A stretch of DNA of 20,110 nucleotides, taken from an uncultured Bacteroidales bacterium (GTDB lineage Bacteria > Bacteroidota > Bacteroidia > Bacteroidales > F082). The position numbers and the translations under genes are program-made. Each line of letters begins with the position of its first letter. The first letter of the stretch is position 1. Positions 7,595 through 14,333 of the stretch are shown one piece after another. A model generated the notes under the pieces. The model was given only the letters and a program-made list of their open reading frames with translations. It had not been told where the DNA came from and searched no databases. The stretch is taken from the NCBI GenBank assembly GCA_937877465.1, contig CALFIT010000263.1:1-20110 (forward strand), in the 5' to 3' direction.

Positions 7595-7640
7595 TCAGGG
7601 ATTTAAGATTTAAGATTTAAAATTTAAAGATTCAAAATTT
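7595..7640. repeat. AT-rich degenerate repeat (ATTTAAG type)
   Basis: Several imperfect copies of GATTTAAGATTTAA/AATTT follow each other between the relic permease and the end of DUF4143 ATPase no. 1. A similar string, AAGGATTTAAGATTTAAAAT, recurs at 12629-12648 upstream of the ABC ATPase gene. Low-complexity strings of this kind seem common between genes in this group; no function is assigned. Confidence 0.5.
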
Positions 7641-7654
7641 GAGTGTAGAAAAAC

Positions 7655-9019
7655 TCATTGCCATTTCAATCCCGTCAAGTCAAAATGATAGGTAAGGTCT
7701 TCGTCTTTTTCATGAAGCAGGAACATGGTCATATAGATGGGCAAATAAACCAAGCGTTCCTTGACTTGGACGTTCTCCTGACAGAAAACCAACGCTTTCG
7801 GGATGGCATATTCTTCGTTGTCCATAATGTTGGCAAGCGCACGGTGCCGTTCAAAATCCTTCCCCGACTTCACCTCGACAGGCAACGCTTCGCCTTGATA
7901 TTCCACGACAAAGTCGAGTTCGCCTTGTTTCTTGCTGTTGAAATAGAAAAGGTCGTGATCGATGGCGAAACCGTGGGCATAAAGCTCTTGGGCAACCAGA
8001 TTCTCGAAGGCCGCTCCATAGTTGACATTATGGTTGTTCAACAGTCGGACTTGGATGTCGCCTCCATACATGGCAGCCAACAGTCCCACATCGTTGAGAA
8101 ACAATTTGAAAAGGTTGCGTTGCTTATTTAGAAGCAATGGCATTTTCGGCACTTCCACGTTGTAGGTCGGAAGCGCTACGCCAGCATCCTTCAGCCAAAG
8201 GAAACCGCTCTCGTAGCGGGCAAAACGGGCTTTTTCGCTCAACTCCTTCAAAATGAAACGTTTGTTTTTGGCGTTCAGTTCCGAAGGGATCAAGTTATAG
8301 ATTTCCTCAATCTGAAGCTTGCGCTCTTTCTCATACTTGGTAATGTCGCGCTTATAGGTTCGGATGATGTCGCGTTGTTGGTTGATGACACTGCGCAAGT
8401 TGTTGGTGTCCAAATACTTCTGTACTGCGGCTGGCATTCCGCCTACAATCATATAAAGCGTGACCAATTCCAACATCTTTTTGTGGATGAACTCATCAAC
8501 AGGGTCTTGGTTCTCATAGCATTCCTTTAAGTGGCTCACCACCTCTTCACCAACGCCCATTGCTTTGACAAACTCTTCCAAATCAAGTGGGTACATCTCC
8601 AACTCGCCCATATAACCTACAGGGACGCTGCGCAAGTCTTTCAATTCAACCCCAAGGAGAGAACCGCTCATGACATAGCGGTAGCTACCCTCGTCCACAA
8701 GGAACTTGATAGCCGTCACCATCTCGTCGCACTCTTGAACCTCATCGAAGAAGATGAGGGTTTTGCCCGGAACTAACTTCCTTCGGATGAATGCCGAGAG
8801 GCGCATCAAAATGTCTTCGGCACTTTTAGGCTGGCTGAACAATTCCACCGCATCGGGCTGCTCAATGAAATTGATTTCAACCACCTGCTCAAAGACCTCC
8901 TTGGCGATGGTTCGAATGGCAAAAGTCTTGCCCACTTGCCTCGCTCCTGTCACCAACAAAGCACGCTTGTCGTTGGCAAAAAACTCCCTGAGAAAACTGT
9001 ATGCTTTTCTGTTTATCAT
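7655..9019 (-). CDS. AAA ATPase with DUF4143 / PD-(D/E)XK domain (no. 1)
   Basis: A 454-residue soluble ATPase of a large family in Bacteroidetes whose cellular role is unknown. The N-terminal AAA domain has Walker A GARQVGKT (25-32), Walker B LIFFDEVQ (88-95) and a sensor-like SGS (118-120), followed by the family motif YPLDLEEF (143-150) and YMIVGGMPAAV (189-199). The C-terminal DUF4143 region ends in a PD-(D/E)XK-like core: Glu339, Asp369 in GELDF, and Glu382-Val-Lys384, so a nuclease-like fold is plausible but activity is unproven. The ATG at 9019 was chosen over a TTG at 9043, which would overlap the -7 box. It sits alone between permease B and the relic permease and looks like an insertion in the export locus. 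It is related to but clearly diverged from ATPase no. 2 at 14334. Confidence 0.88.
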   Translation of the reverse strand: MINRKAYSFLREFFANDKRALLVTGARQVGKTFAIRTIAKEVFEQVVEINFIEQPDAVELFSQPKSAEDILMRLSAFIRRKLVPGKTLIFFDEVQECDEMVTAIKFLVDEGSYRYVMSGSLLGVELKDLRSVPVGYMGELEMYPLDLEEFVKAMGVGEEVVSHLKECYENQDPVDEFIHKKMLELVTLYMIVGGMPAAVQKYLDTNNLRSVINQQRDIIRTYKRDITKYEKERKLQIEEIYNLIPSELNAKNKRFILKELSEKARFARYESGFLWLKDAGVALPTYNVEVPKMPLLLNKQRNLFKLFLNDVGLLAAMYGGDIQVRLLNNHNVNYGAAFENLVAQELYAHGFAIDHDLFYFNSKKQGELDFVVEYQGEALPVEVKSGKDFERHRALANIMDNEEYAIPKALVFCQENVQVKERLVYLPIYMTMFLLHEKDEDLTYHFDLTGLKWQ

Positions 9020-9040
9020 AAAAACTTGTATTTCAACGCG

Positions 9041-9073
9041 CAAAGATACAACTTTTTACATTATCCAAGCAAA
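9041..9073 (-). promoter_or_regulatory. Bacteroidetes-type promoter for DUF4143 ATPase no. 1
   Basis: TATCTTTG (9041-9048, minus strand) is a match to the -7 box and TTTG (9070-9073) lies 21 bp upstream, the same spacing as at the restriction gene. Its own promoter supports independent expression of this gene inside the export locus. The two 20-bp repeats begin 9 bp upstream of the -33 box. Confidence 0.6.
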
Positions 9074-9082
9074 AAAGCACAT

Positions 9083-9134
9083 ATTTTTGACACTTTTCCA
9101 AGGAGTTTTTCGCCATTTTTGACACTTTTCCAAG
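9083..9134 (-). repeat. Tandem direct repeats upstream of DUF4143 ATPase no. 1 (set 1)
   Basis: CTTGGAAAAGTGTCAAAAAT (minus strand) occurs twice without mismatch, at 9083-9102 and 9115-9134, with 32 bp from start to start, close to three helical turns. The pair lies directly upstream of the promoter of ATPase no. 1 and downstream of permease B. Position and spacing suggest binding sites for a regulator. The core GGAAAAGTGT resembles GGAAAGGTGT in set 2. Confidence 0.7.
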
Positions 9135-9144
9135 AATTTGAAAC

Positions 9145-11556
9145 TCACTCCGTCCGCAGCGACTTCACCGGATTGACCGTGGCCGCCCGCAAGCTGCGCA
9201 GGGTGACCACGCTCACCGTGACGGCCAAAACCGCCAGCAACGCCAAGGCGAACACCCAAACATGCAGCGGCACCTGATAGGCGAAGCCTTGCAGATAACG
9301 CCGCATGATGACCACGCTGACAGGCACGGCGACGACGAAACACACCAGCACAATCTTCACGAAGCGCGAGTTGAACATCGACAGGATCTGCCCCACCGTG
9401 GCGCCATGCACACGGCGGATGCCGATTTCCTTGCGGCGGTGCTCCGTCTCGAACATCACCAAGCCGAACACGCCCATCAGCGAGATGACGATGGCCAAGA
9501 TGGTGAACAGCGTGACCAACTTCGAGAGGTTTTGCTCCTTCTTGTATTGGCTTTGCAGCGTTTGGTCGAAAAGCTGCACGTCGTAATCCTCGGCGGCGAT
9601 GTCGGGGTCCAACTCGTTCAGGATGGTCTGGATGCGCTTCATCACGGCGGGGACGTCCACGCCTGCCTCGGTGCGGACAAAAAGCTGCATGCAAGGCCGC
9701 CACGGTTTCTTGCCGAAGACGTACAAGGCAAACGGTCCAATCTCGTTGCGCAAGGCGGAATAGTTGAAGTCCTTGCAAATCCCTGCAACCTCGGCCAAGC
9801 CGTTGGTATGGCCTTGAATCTGGTCGCCCAAATGAATGTCATACATCTTCTGAGCCGTCTCGTTGAGGATATAAACCCCGTCCTCCGATTGCTCGTCGGA
9901 AGGGGTGAAATCGCGTCCCTCGGCCAGCTCGATGCCCATGAAATCCAAGAAGTTCCACGAAACGGGATAGCATTGCCAATGCACCTTGCCGCCCTTGAAG
10001 TCGCGGTTCCAGCCCATACGCTCGTCCTTAATAAACGGACCGTCGCCCCATGCCACGTCCTTGATGGCGGCATCGGCCTTGAGAAGGCTTTCGGCGGCTT
10101 CGCGATTGGCGCCTAATTTCGACGTGGCCATCACTGTGAGCAGTTGTTCCTTGTCGAAGCCCATGTTGCGGTTGAGCATGAACTGTCGTTGCTCGCGGAT
10201 GAATATCGCGCAGATAATCAGCACGATGGAAACGGTGAATTGCAAGCCAATCAAGCCGATGCGGAAAGCCTTGCCTTTTTGGGTGGTGCCGAGCGTGCCT
10301 TTCAGGGCGAAGGCGGGATTGAACGAGGTGGCGAACAAGGCCGGATAGAGGCTGGCCGCAACGGAAATGAGCAACGCGGAGCCGATGGTCAAGGCGACAA
10401 GACCCCAGTTTTGGTTGAAATCGAGCGGCGTGTCGATCAGCGAGGCCAAGGTGGACTGCCTGAACAGCGTCACGACGGCCACCGCCAAGGCCAAGGCGAT
10501 GACGACCATCGTCACCGACTCGCCCACAAACGACATCACCAACGAGAAACGGCTGCTGCCCAAGATCTTGCGCGTGTTGATGTTGCGCAGGCGCAACGGC
10601 ACCATCGCGAAGAAGAAGTTGATGTAGTTGATGAAGGCGATGACGACCACCGCAATGGCGATGGCTAAAAGGGTCATCGTCGTGGTGCGGTTGCCCGTCA
10701 TGCCCGGCGCGTTGATGTTGGGGGCGAAATACGTGTCGGTGAGTTTCATCAGGTGGAGATTGATGCTGCCGATGGCCTCGTCCCACTGGGCCAAGTCCTC
10801 TTCCGAAAGCGAGGTGGGGTCAACGCCGTTCATGCGCATATTGGCCTCCTTCATGGCGGGTTTGGCGGCCTCGTCGAAAGCCTTGGGGTCGGCGCCTTCG
10901 CGGAGCTTCACGAAATAGTTGAAGCCCCATTCGCTCCAGTTGTCCAAACTGCGGTTGCCGATGTTGTAAAACATGTCGAAAGAGGCGCAGTCGCTGTTGG
11001 CGGGCATGTCCTTGTAGATGGCGACGATGACGGCGTCTTCAATCGAGATGCCGCGCCAGTCCTGCTTGCGCAGCTTGGCCACGTCGCCCACCTGCACGCC
11101 GAGGCGCTGGGCCGCCGATTCCGAGACGGCATAGGTGATGCCGTTGATCCAGTCGTCCCAGTTGCCCGCGACGAGTTCGATGCCGAACACATCCCTGCCG
11201 CCCTCGCTGAAAGCACCGATTCTGACGCTCATTTGCCGGTTGTCGTCGAGGATGATGTGGGCGGTCGAGCAGTTCTTGCCCACGTAGGCGCAGCCGCCAG
11301 CCTCCGCATCGGGCGAAGCCGCAATGACGGCTTCCGCTATCGGGCGGCAAATCCAACTTGAAGCGCCATGGTCGGCAAACTGGTCACCGACCATCATGCA
11401 ATAGATGCGGTCGCTGTCGTTGAGGGCCTTGTTGTAGGACAGGTCGTGGCGCACCTGCACGAGGATGATATAGAGCGCGGCGAAGGCGGCGGTGAGTCCA
11501 ATCACGTTGAGCACCGACGACGCGAGGGTGGTTTTCCCTTTTTTGAATAGTCTCAT
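9145..11556 (-). CDS. ABC transporter permease, MacB/FtsX type (permease B)
   Basis: An 803-residue inner-membrane protein made of two FtsX-like halves. Predicted membrane helices are near 14-35, 292-316, 343-364, 385-406 for the first half and 431-453, 679-700, 732-752, 764-785 for the second. A large periplasmic domain follows the first helix of each half (36-290 and 454-678), as in MacB-type machines that move substrates from the periplasm outward rather than across the inner membrane. The family signatures HRRKEIGIRRVHGATVGQI (706-724) and the C-terminal NPVKSLRTE are present. The ATPase gene lies 162 bp upstream on the same strand and the adaptor and permease A are further up. The substrate is unknown; in Bacteroidetes such systems are linked to export of peptides or toxic compounds. 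Confidence 0.9.
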   Translation of the reverse strand: MRLFKKGKTTLASSVLNVIGLTAAFAALYIILVQVRHDLSYNKALNDSDRIYCMMVGDQFADHGASSWICRPIAEAVIAASPDAEAGGCAYVGKNCSTAHIILDDNRQMSVRIGAFSEGGRDVFGIELVAGNWDDWINGITYAVSESAAQRLGVQVGDVAKLRKQDWRGISIEDAVIVAIYKDMPANSDCASFDMFYNIGNRSLDNWSEWGFNYFVKLREGADPKAFDEAAKPAMKEANMRMNGVDPTSLSEEDLAQWDEAIGSINLHLMKLTDTYFAPNINAPGMTGNRTTTMTLLAIAIAVVVIAFINYINFFFAMVPLRLRNINTRKILGSSRFSLVMSFVGESVTMVVIALALAVAVVTLFRQSTLASLIDTPLDFNQNWGLVALTIGSALLISVAASLYPALFATSFNPAFALKGTLGTTQKGKAFRIGLIGLQFTVSIVLIICAIFIREQRQFMLNRNMGFDKEQLLTVMATSKLGANREAAESLLKADAAIKDVAWGDGPFIKDERMGWNRDFKGGKVHWQCYPVSWNFLDFMGIELAEGRDFTPSDEQSEDGVYILNETAQKMYDIHLGDQIQGHTNGLAEVAGICKDFNYSALRNEIGPFALYVFGKKPWRPCMQLFVRTEAGVDVPAVMKRIQTILNELDPDIAAEDYDVQLFDQTLQSQYKKEQNLSKLVTLFTILAIVISLMGVFGLVMFETEHRRKEIGIRRVHGATVGQILSMFNSRFVKIVLVCFVVAVPVSVVIMRRYLQGFAYQVPLHVWVFALALLAVLAVTVSVVTLRSLRAATVNPVKSLRTE

Positions 11557-11574
11557 AGTTCAATTGTTTTTAAG

Positions 11575-11703
11575 GTCACAAAACCCACAAAACTTTTTTT
11601 GTGGTTGGGGAAGCCTGCCAACCGGCGGGCTTCCGGCGGCACACGGTTGTGCAGCCGCCACACCTATCATTGAGGTTTTGCATTGTTTTGTAGGTTTTGT
11701 GAC
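11575..11703. repeat. Double-hairpin repeat element, copy R1, bounded by 19-bp inverted repeats
   Basis: The ends GTCACAAAACCCACAAAAC (11575-11593) and GTTTTGTAGGTTTTGTGAC (11685-11703) are complementary at 18 of 19 positions. Inside are two hairpins: 11609-11634 (stem GGAAGCC/GGCTTCC, inner GCC/GGC) and 11635-11659 (GGCGGC/GCCGCC with a CAC-GGTT-GTG tip). A related copy is at 19991-20101. It fills the space between the ABC ATPase and permease B genes. It resembles a small non-autonomous element or a structured spacer in the mRNA; no target duplication was found. Confidence 0.6.
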
Positions 11704-11718
11704 GAATCTTTGGTTTGT

Positions 11719-12399
11719 TTACAGCTGCGAGAGCACCTCCTCCACCACGCGGCCGTCGAAGAGGTTGATGATGCGGTCGGCATAGCCGGCGTCGCGCTGC
11801 GAGTGGGTCACCATGACGATGGTGGTGCCTTCCTTGTGGAGGTCGGTGAGCAAGTCCATCACCTCGCGGCCGTTCTTCGAGTCGAGGTTACCCGTAGGCT
11901 CGTCGGCGAGGATGAGCTTGGGGTTGGCGACGACGGCGCGGGCGATGGCCACCCTTTGCTGCTGGCCGCCGCTGAGCTGTTGCGGGAAGTGCTCGGCGCG
12001 GTGCTTGATGGCCATGCGCTCCATGATTTTCGTCACGCGCTCCTTGCGCTCGGCGGCGGGGATGTTCATGTAGCGCAACGGCAGCTCGATGTTCTCATAC
12101 ACGTTCAGCTCGTCGATGAGGTTGAAGCTCTGGAACACGAAGCCGATGTTGCCCTTGCGGAACTGGGTGCGGTCCTTCTCCTTGAGGTCGCCCACCTGCT
12201 GCCCCAGCAGCTCGTAGCTGCCTTCCGAGGGGTTGTCCAAGAGGCCGAGGATGTTGAGCAAGGTGGACTTGCCGCAGCCCGAAGGCCCCATGATGGCGAC
12301 GAACTCGCCGTCGTTGATTTCGAACGAAACGCCGTTCAGCGCGAGGGTTTCGATGTCTTCCGTGCGGAAGATCTTCACTAAGTTTTCTACTTTGATCAT
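11719..12399 (-). CDS. ABC transporter ATP-binding protein, MacB/LolD type
   Basis: A 226-residue nucleotide-binding subunit that should power permeases A and B. All motifs are present: Walker A GPSGCGKST (38-46), Q-loop Gln90, signature LSGGQQQR (142-149), Walker B LILADE (162-167) with the D-loop NLDS, and H-loop His199. Length and the text ADEPTGNLD fit the MacB/LolD/FtsE group. It lies first after a consensus sigma-54 promoter and two palindromes, so its expression and that of permease B downstream is probably switched on by the NtrC-type regulator at 6123. It has a leader of about 180 nt with dispersed repeats. Confidence 0.95.
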   Translation of the reverse strand: MIKVENLVKIFRTEDIETLALNGVSFEINDGEFVAIMGPSGCGKSTLLNILGLLDNPSEGSYELLGQQVGDLKEKDRTQFRKGNIGFVFQSFNLIDELNVYENIELPLRYMNIPAAERKERVTKIMERMAIKHRAEHFPQQLSGGQQQRVAIARAVVANPKLILADEPTGNLDSKNGREVMDLLTDLHKEGTTIVMVTHSQRDAGYADRIINLFDGRVVEEVLSQL

Positions 12400-12463
12400 G
12401 ACTTTTGATGTTTAATTGTTGGTTATACGATTAATTTGTTGGTTTTATTGCCTTTGCGTTAGC

Positions 12464-12537
12464 GCAGGGACTTACGTCGCCTGCTTACTGTTTGCTCTTG
12501 TGTTTGGTGCAGGGACTTACGTCGCCTGCTTACTGTT
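12464..12537. repeat. Two exact 29-bp direct repeats with hairpin potential
   Basis: The same 29 bases, starting GCAGGGACTTACGTCGCC and ending TTACTGTT, occur at 12464-12492 and 12509-12537 with a 16-bp spacer. Each can fold: GCAGG-GAC, loop TTAC, GTC-(G)-CCTGC. They lie in the leader of the ABC ATPase message. Only two copies and a very short spacer argue against a CRISPR. They look like a dispersed intergenic repeat of Bacteroidales, based on recollection of similar strings. Confidence 0.6.
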
Positions 12538-12542
12538 ATGTC

Positions 12543-12555
12543 GCCCCTACGGGGC
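12543..12555. repeat. Short GC hairpin (GCCCC-TAC-GGGGC)
   Basis: A perfect 5-bp stem with a 3-nt loop, followed on the plus strand by TTTGTT. It could act as a weak terminator on the plus strand, but no plus-strand gene precedes it. On the minus strand it would sit near the 5' end of the ATPase message. Confidence 0.4.
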
Positions 12556-12590
12556 TTTGTTGGGTTTACAATTTAGCTGCATTTTGCCAT

Positions 12591-12606
12591 AGCAAACGCC
12601 GTGCCA
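12591..12606 (-). promoter_or_regulatory. Sigma-54 promoter for the ABC ATPase-permease B genes
   Basis: On the minus strand TGGCACG (12600-12606), four bases, TTGCT (12591-12595) is an exact match to the -24/-12 consensus TGGCACG-N4-TTGCW. An NtrC-type activator is encoded in the same locus, and two palindromes lie upstream at a distance typical for enhancer sites. A TAATTTTG box (12605-12612) overlaps the -24 element and could give a housekeeping promoter instead or as well. Confidence 0.8.
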
Positions 12607-12659
12607 AAATTACAACAATTTGATATTCAAGGATTTAAGATTTAAAATTCAAAAAATTG

Positions 12660-12698
12660 GTGTAAAGATTCTTTACACGGTGTAAAGAAACTTTACAG
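12660..12698. promoter_or_regulatory. Two tandem palindromes: likely enhancer sites for the NtrC-type regulator
   Basis: GTGTAAAGATTCTTTACAC (12660-12678) is a perfect 8-bp inverted repeat around ATT. GTGTAAAGAAACTTTACAG (12680-12698) is the same site with one end base changed. Centres are 20 bp apart, about two helical turns, and about 75-100 bp upstream of the -12 box. This is the layout expected for paired dimers of a sigma-54 activator. They begin 25 bp after the stop of the AlbA_2 gene. Confidence 0.75.
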
Positions 12699-12722
12699 TG
12701 GTTTGTTTCAAAAAGCCGAGGC

Positions 12723-14216
12723 TTAGTCTGCTTCGAGGGCAACAAACTCCCATCGACCACCTTTTTTGGGGCCGACGTGACGAACCTTTTCGCTCATCTT
12801 CTCCAATTCCCTTCGAACTGAAATGTAGGGGATACCAAGTAATTTTGAAAGTTGTGTAATAGACAATCTATTGTTTTCTTTCAAGAGAGAGAGAATCTGC
12901 TCTTGTCTTGTAGAAGTCTCTCTTTGTCCGTTTCCACATATGTTTGTAGCATCTATTCCATGCTCATTTTCACGCTCATTTTCATGCTCATTTTCACGCT
13001 CATTTTTATGCTCATCAAGATCATTTTCCCTCGCAATGGCCCATTGCGGAATATGGAAAACCGTTGAAACCATATTGTTGTTGAACGTATTAAACTCTGG
13101 CAGGGGAACATTATGCTTCCTACATTCGTCTGCCATCAGTTTGATGCCTCGTCCCCAACTTTCAAACAATTCCCGATAATAGAACGATTGGGCAATCAAA
13201 GGGTTGTGCGGCACCGACAAAGGTGCCTCTAAAGAATCATTGAAGTCAATTTGCAAGGGGAATCGACCTAAATTGTTGATTTCCACCCTGTCATCATAAA
13301 TGGCAATCGTTGTGGCCGCACCAATTGAGTTGTATTCCCGATGGCAAAGTGCATTGACAACCGCCTCTCGCAATGCCTTATAAGGCAAGGTCAATTCTTC
13401 TTCACGGATAAGGCCTCGCACCACGCCGGAAAGCGACAAATGCTTGAAAAAGAACGACATGGCCTCGTCAAGTAACTTGAACGCATTTCCGCCAACCTGC
13501 CTATTATCGATAAACTCTTCCTTTGTTGTGCCCTTGAATCGTGCCAATCTGAGTTGACATTGCGCATAGTCCATCCTTGCGTGGTTGGTGTATAGCACCA
13601 CTGCGGCATTGGTCAATTTGCCGTCGGACATCAGTTCCATTCGGGTAAGTGTGTCAGTCAACGGTGCCACCAACGACGATTCGGGCAAACGGCCTTTTTC
13701 AATCCCTACACGAACTGTTCGGCGAATCTCTTCCTCATCCAAATCGGACAGGGAAATGTTGGGGTTGGTCTTCTGTTCCCATCGCAGGCCACCCCAATTG
13801 CGTTGTGTCAAAAGATCGTTGTAATGGATTTGGCTCATTACTGAGGTGGCCGATTGGTTTCTCGAATAAGCCCTTCCCTTATAGCAATAAGGCTTCTCCG
13901 AGTTGCCCGAAACGGACAGGGCTACAATCTGCCTTCCAGTATCTTCATCCAGCGGAATGTAATCCACGTTCACAAGCGGGAAAGGCTCAAATTGGTTGAG
14001 ACATTCGGCTATTGTACGCTTGGTGCTGTCGGCTACCTGCTGACCTTTCATCTCGCCATCGTCCCCAATCCCGAACAACACACAGCCGCCCTCACCGTTC
14101 AGGAAAGCGCAAAGCGATTCCATGCCGCGTTCCAATTGCCCCGTGGTCTTCTTAAACTCTAATGTGGCTGACTCTCCTTTACCGATCAGCACCTCAATAT
14201 CCTTGATTGTCATCAT
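12723..14216 (-). CDS. AlbA_2 (Schlafen-type) / HATPase-like protein with winged helix
   Basis: A 497-residue predicted nucleic-acid-related regulator or accessory protein. Residues about 12-125 form the AlbA_2 domain (GESATLEFKKT, GEGGCVLFGIGDDG, YCYKGRAYSRNQSAT). Residues 275-390 resemble the HATPase_c_4 module often named RecG-like, with REAVVNALCHREY (283-295, Asn288), a GRFP loop and FESWGRGI (351-358). Residues 399-420 are a charged repeat linker (E, N, H, R). Residues 434-492 are a winged helix (ILSLLKENNRLSITQLSKLLGIPYISVRRELEKM). ATG codons at 14216 and 14213 are the credible starts; the upstream TTG at 14237 lies in the promoter. It is divergent from DUF4143 ATPase no. 2, with 117 bp between starts. 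Function in cells is not known; some relatives are linked to phage response or transcription control. Confidence 0.85.
   Translation of the reverse strand: MMTIKDIEVLIGKGESATLEFKKTTGQLERGMESLCAFLNGEGGCVLFGIGDDGEMKGQQVADSTKRTIAECLNQFEPFPLVNVDYIPLDEDTGRQIVALSVSGNSEKPYCYKGRAYSRNQSATSVMSQIHYNDLLTQRNWGGLRWEQKTNPNISLSDLDEEEIRRTVRVGIEKGRLPESSLVAPLTDTLTRMELMSDGKLTNAAVVLYTNHARMDYAQCQLRLARFKGTTKEEFIDNRQVGGNAFKLLDEAMSFFFKHLSLSGVVRGLIREEELTLPYKALREAVVNALCHREYNSIGAATTIAIYDDRVEINNLGRFPLQIDFNDSLEAPLSVPHNPLIAQSFYYRELFESWGRGIKLMADECRKHNVPLPEFNTFNNNMVSTVFHIPQWAIARENDLDEHKNERENEHENERENEHGIDATNICGNGQRETSTRQEQILSLLKENNRLSITQLSKLLGIPYISVRRELEKMSEKVRHVGPKKGGRWEFVALEAD
12961..13015 (-). repeat. In-frame 12-bp tandem repeat coding an E/N/H/R linker
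   Basis: Units of the form [TC]GCTCATTTTCA repeat four times and a fifth is partial (12961-12972, 12973-12984, 12985-12996, 12997-13008, 13009-13015), alternating T and C at the first base. They encode alternating NEH and NER blocks between the ATPase-like domain and the winged helix. The unit is a multiple of three, so copy-number change alters linker length without a frameshift. Confidence 0.75.
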
Positions 14217-14217
14217 A

Positions 14218-14242
14218 GCCGTGATTTCACGGCACAAATTTA
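14218..14242 (-). promoter_or_regulatory. Promoter box and palindrome at the start of the AlbA_2 gene
   Basis: TAAATTTG (14235-14242, minus strand) matches the -7 box. Directly after it comes the palindrome GCCGTGATTTCACGGC (14218-14233), with 7-bp perfect arms, ending one base before the ATG at 14216. It could be an operator at the transcription start or a small stem that hides the start codon. Confidence 0.55.
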
Positions 14243-14277
14243 CAACCTTTTAGAAAAACATTCGCGCTTTCCATCTG

Positions 14278-14329
14278 AAAAATCGCGGAAAGGTGTATAA
14301 ACAACCCTTGTAAAAATCGCGGAAAGGTG
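14278..14329 (+). repeat. Tandem direct repeats upstream of DUF4143 ATPase no. 2 (set 2)
   Basis: AAAAATCGCGGAAAGGTG occurs twice exactly, at 14278-14295 and 14312-14329, 34 bp start to start. The second copy ends 4 bp before the ATG, and its GGAAAGG could serve as a ribosome-binding sequence, unusual for this group. The first copy is followed by TATAAAC, so GGAAAGGTGTATAAA resembles GGAAAAGTGTCAAAAA of set 1. No clear TAnnTTTG box was found for this gene. Confidence 0.7.
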
Positions 14330-14333
14330 AATT

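Larger units (their letters stand above)
12400..12590 (-). other. Long 5' leader of the ABC ATPase gene
   Basis: The stretch between the sigma-54 promoter and the ATG holds no gene. It contains two exact 29-bp direct repeats and a GCCCC-TAC-GGGGC hairpin, described separately. The last 40 bases before the ATG are AT-rich, as is usual at Bacteroidetes start sites. If transcription begins just after 12591, all these structures lie in the mRNA. Confidence 0.5.

Noticed and set aside
12464..12537. CRISPR-like repeat pair
   Set aside because: Only two copies, a 16-bp spacer, and no cas genes.
14217..14237. TTG start at 14237 for the AlbA_2 gene
   Set aside because: It lies inside the -7 box, and two ATG codons follow directly before the conserved N-terminus.
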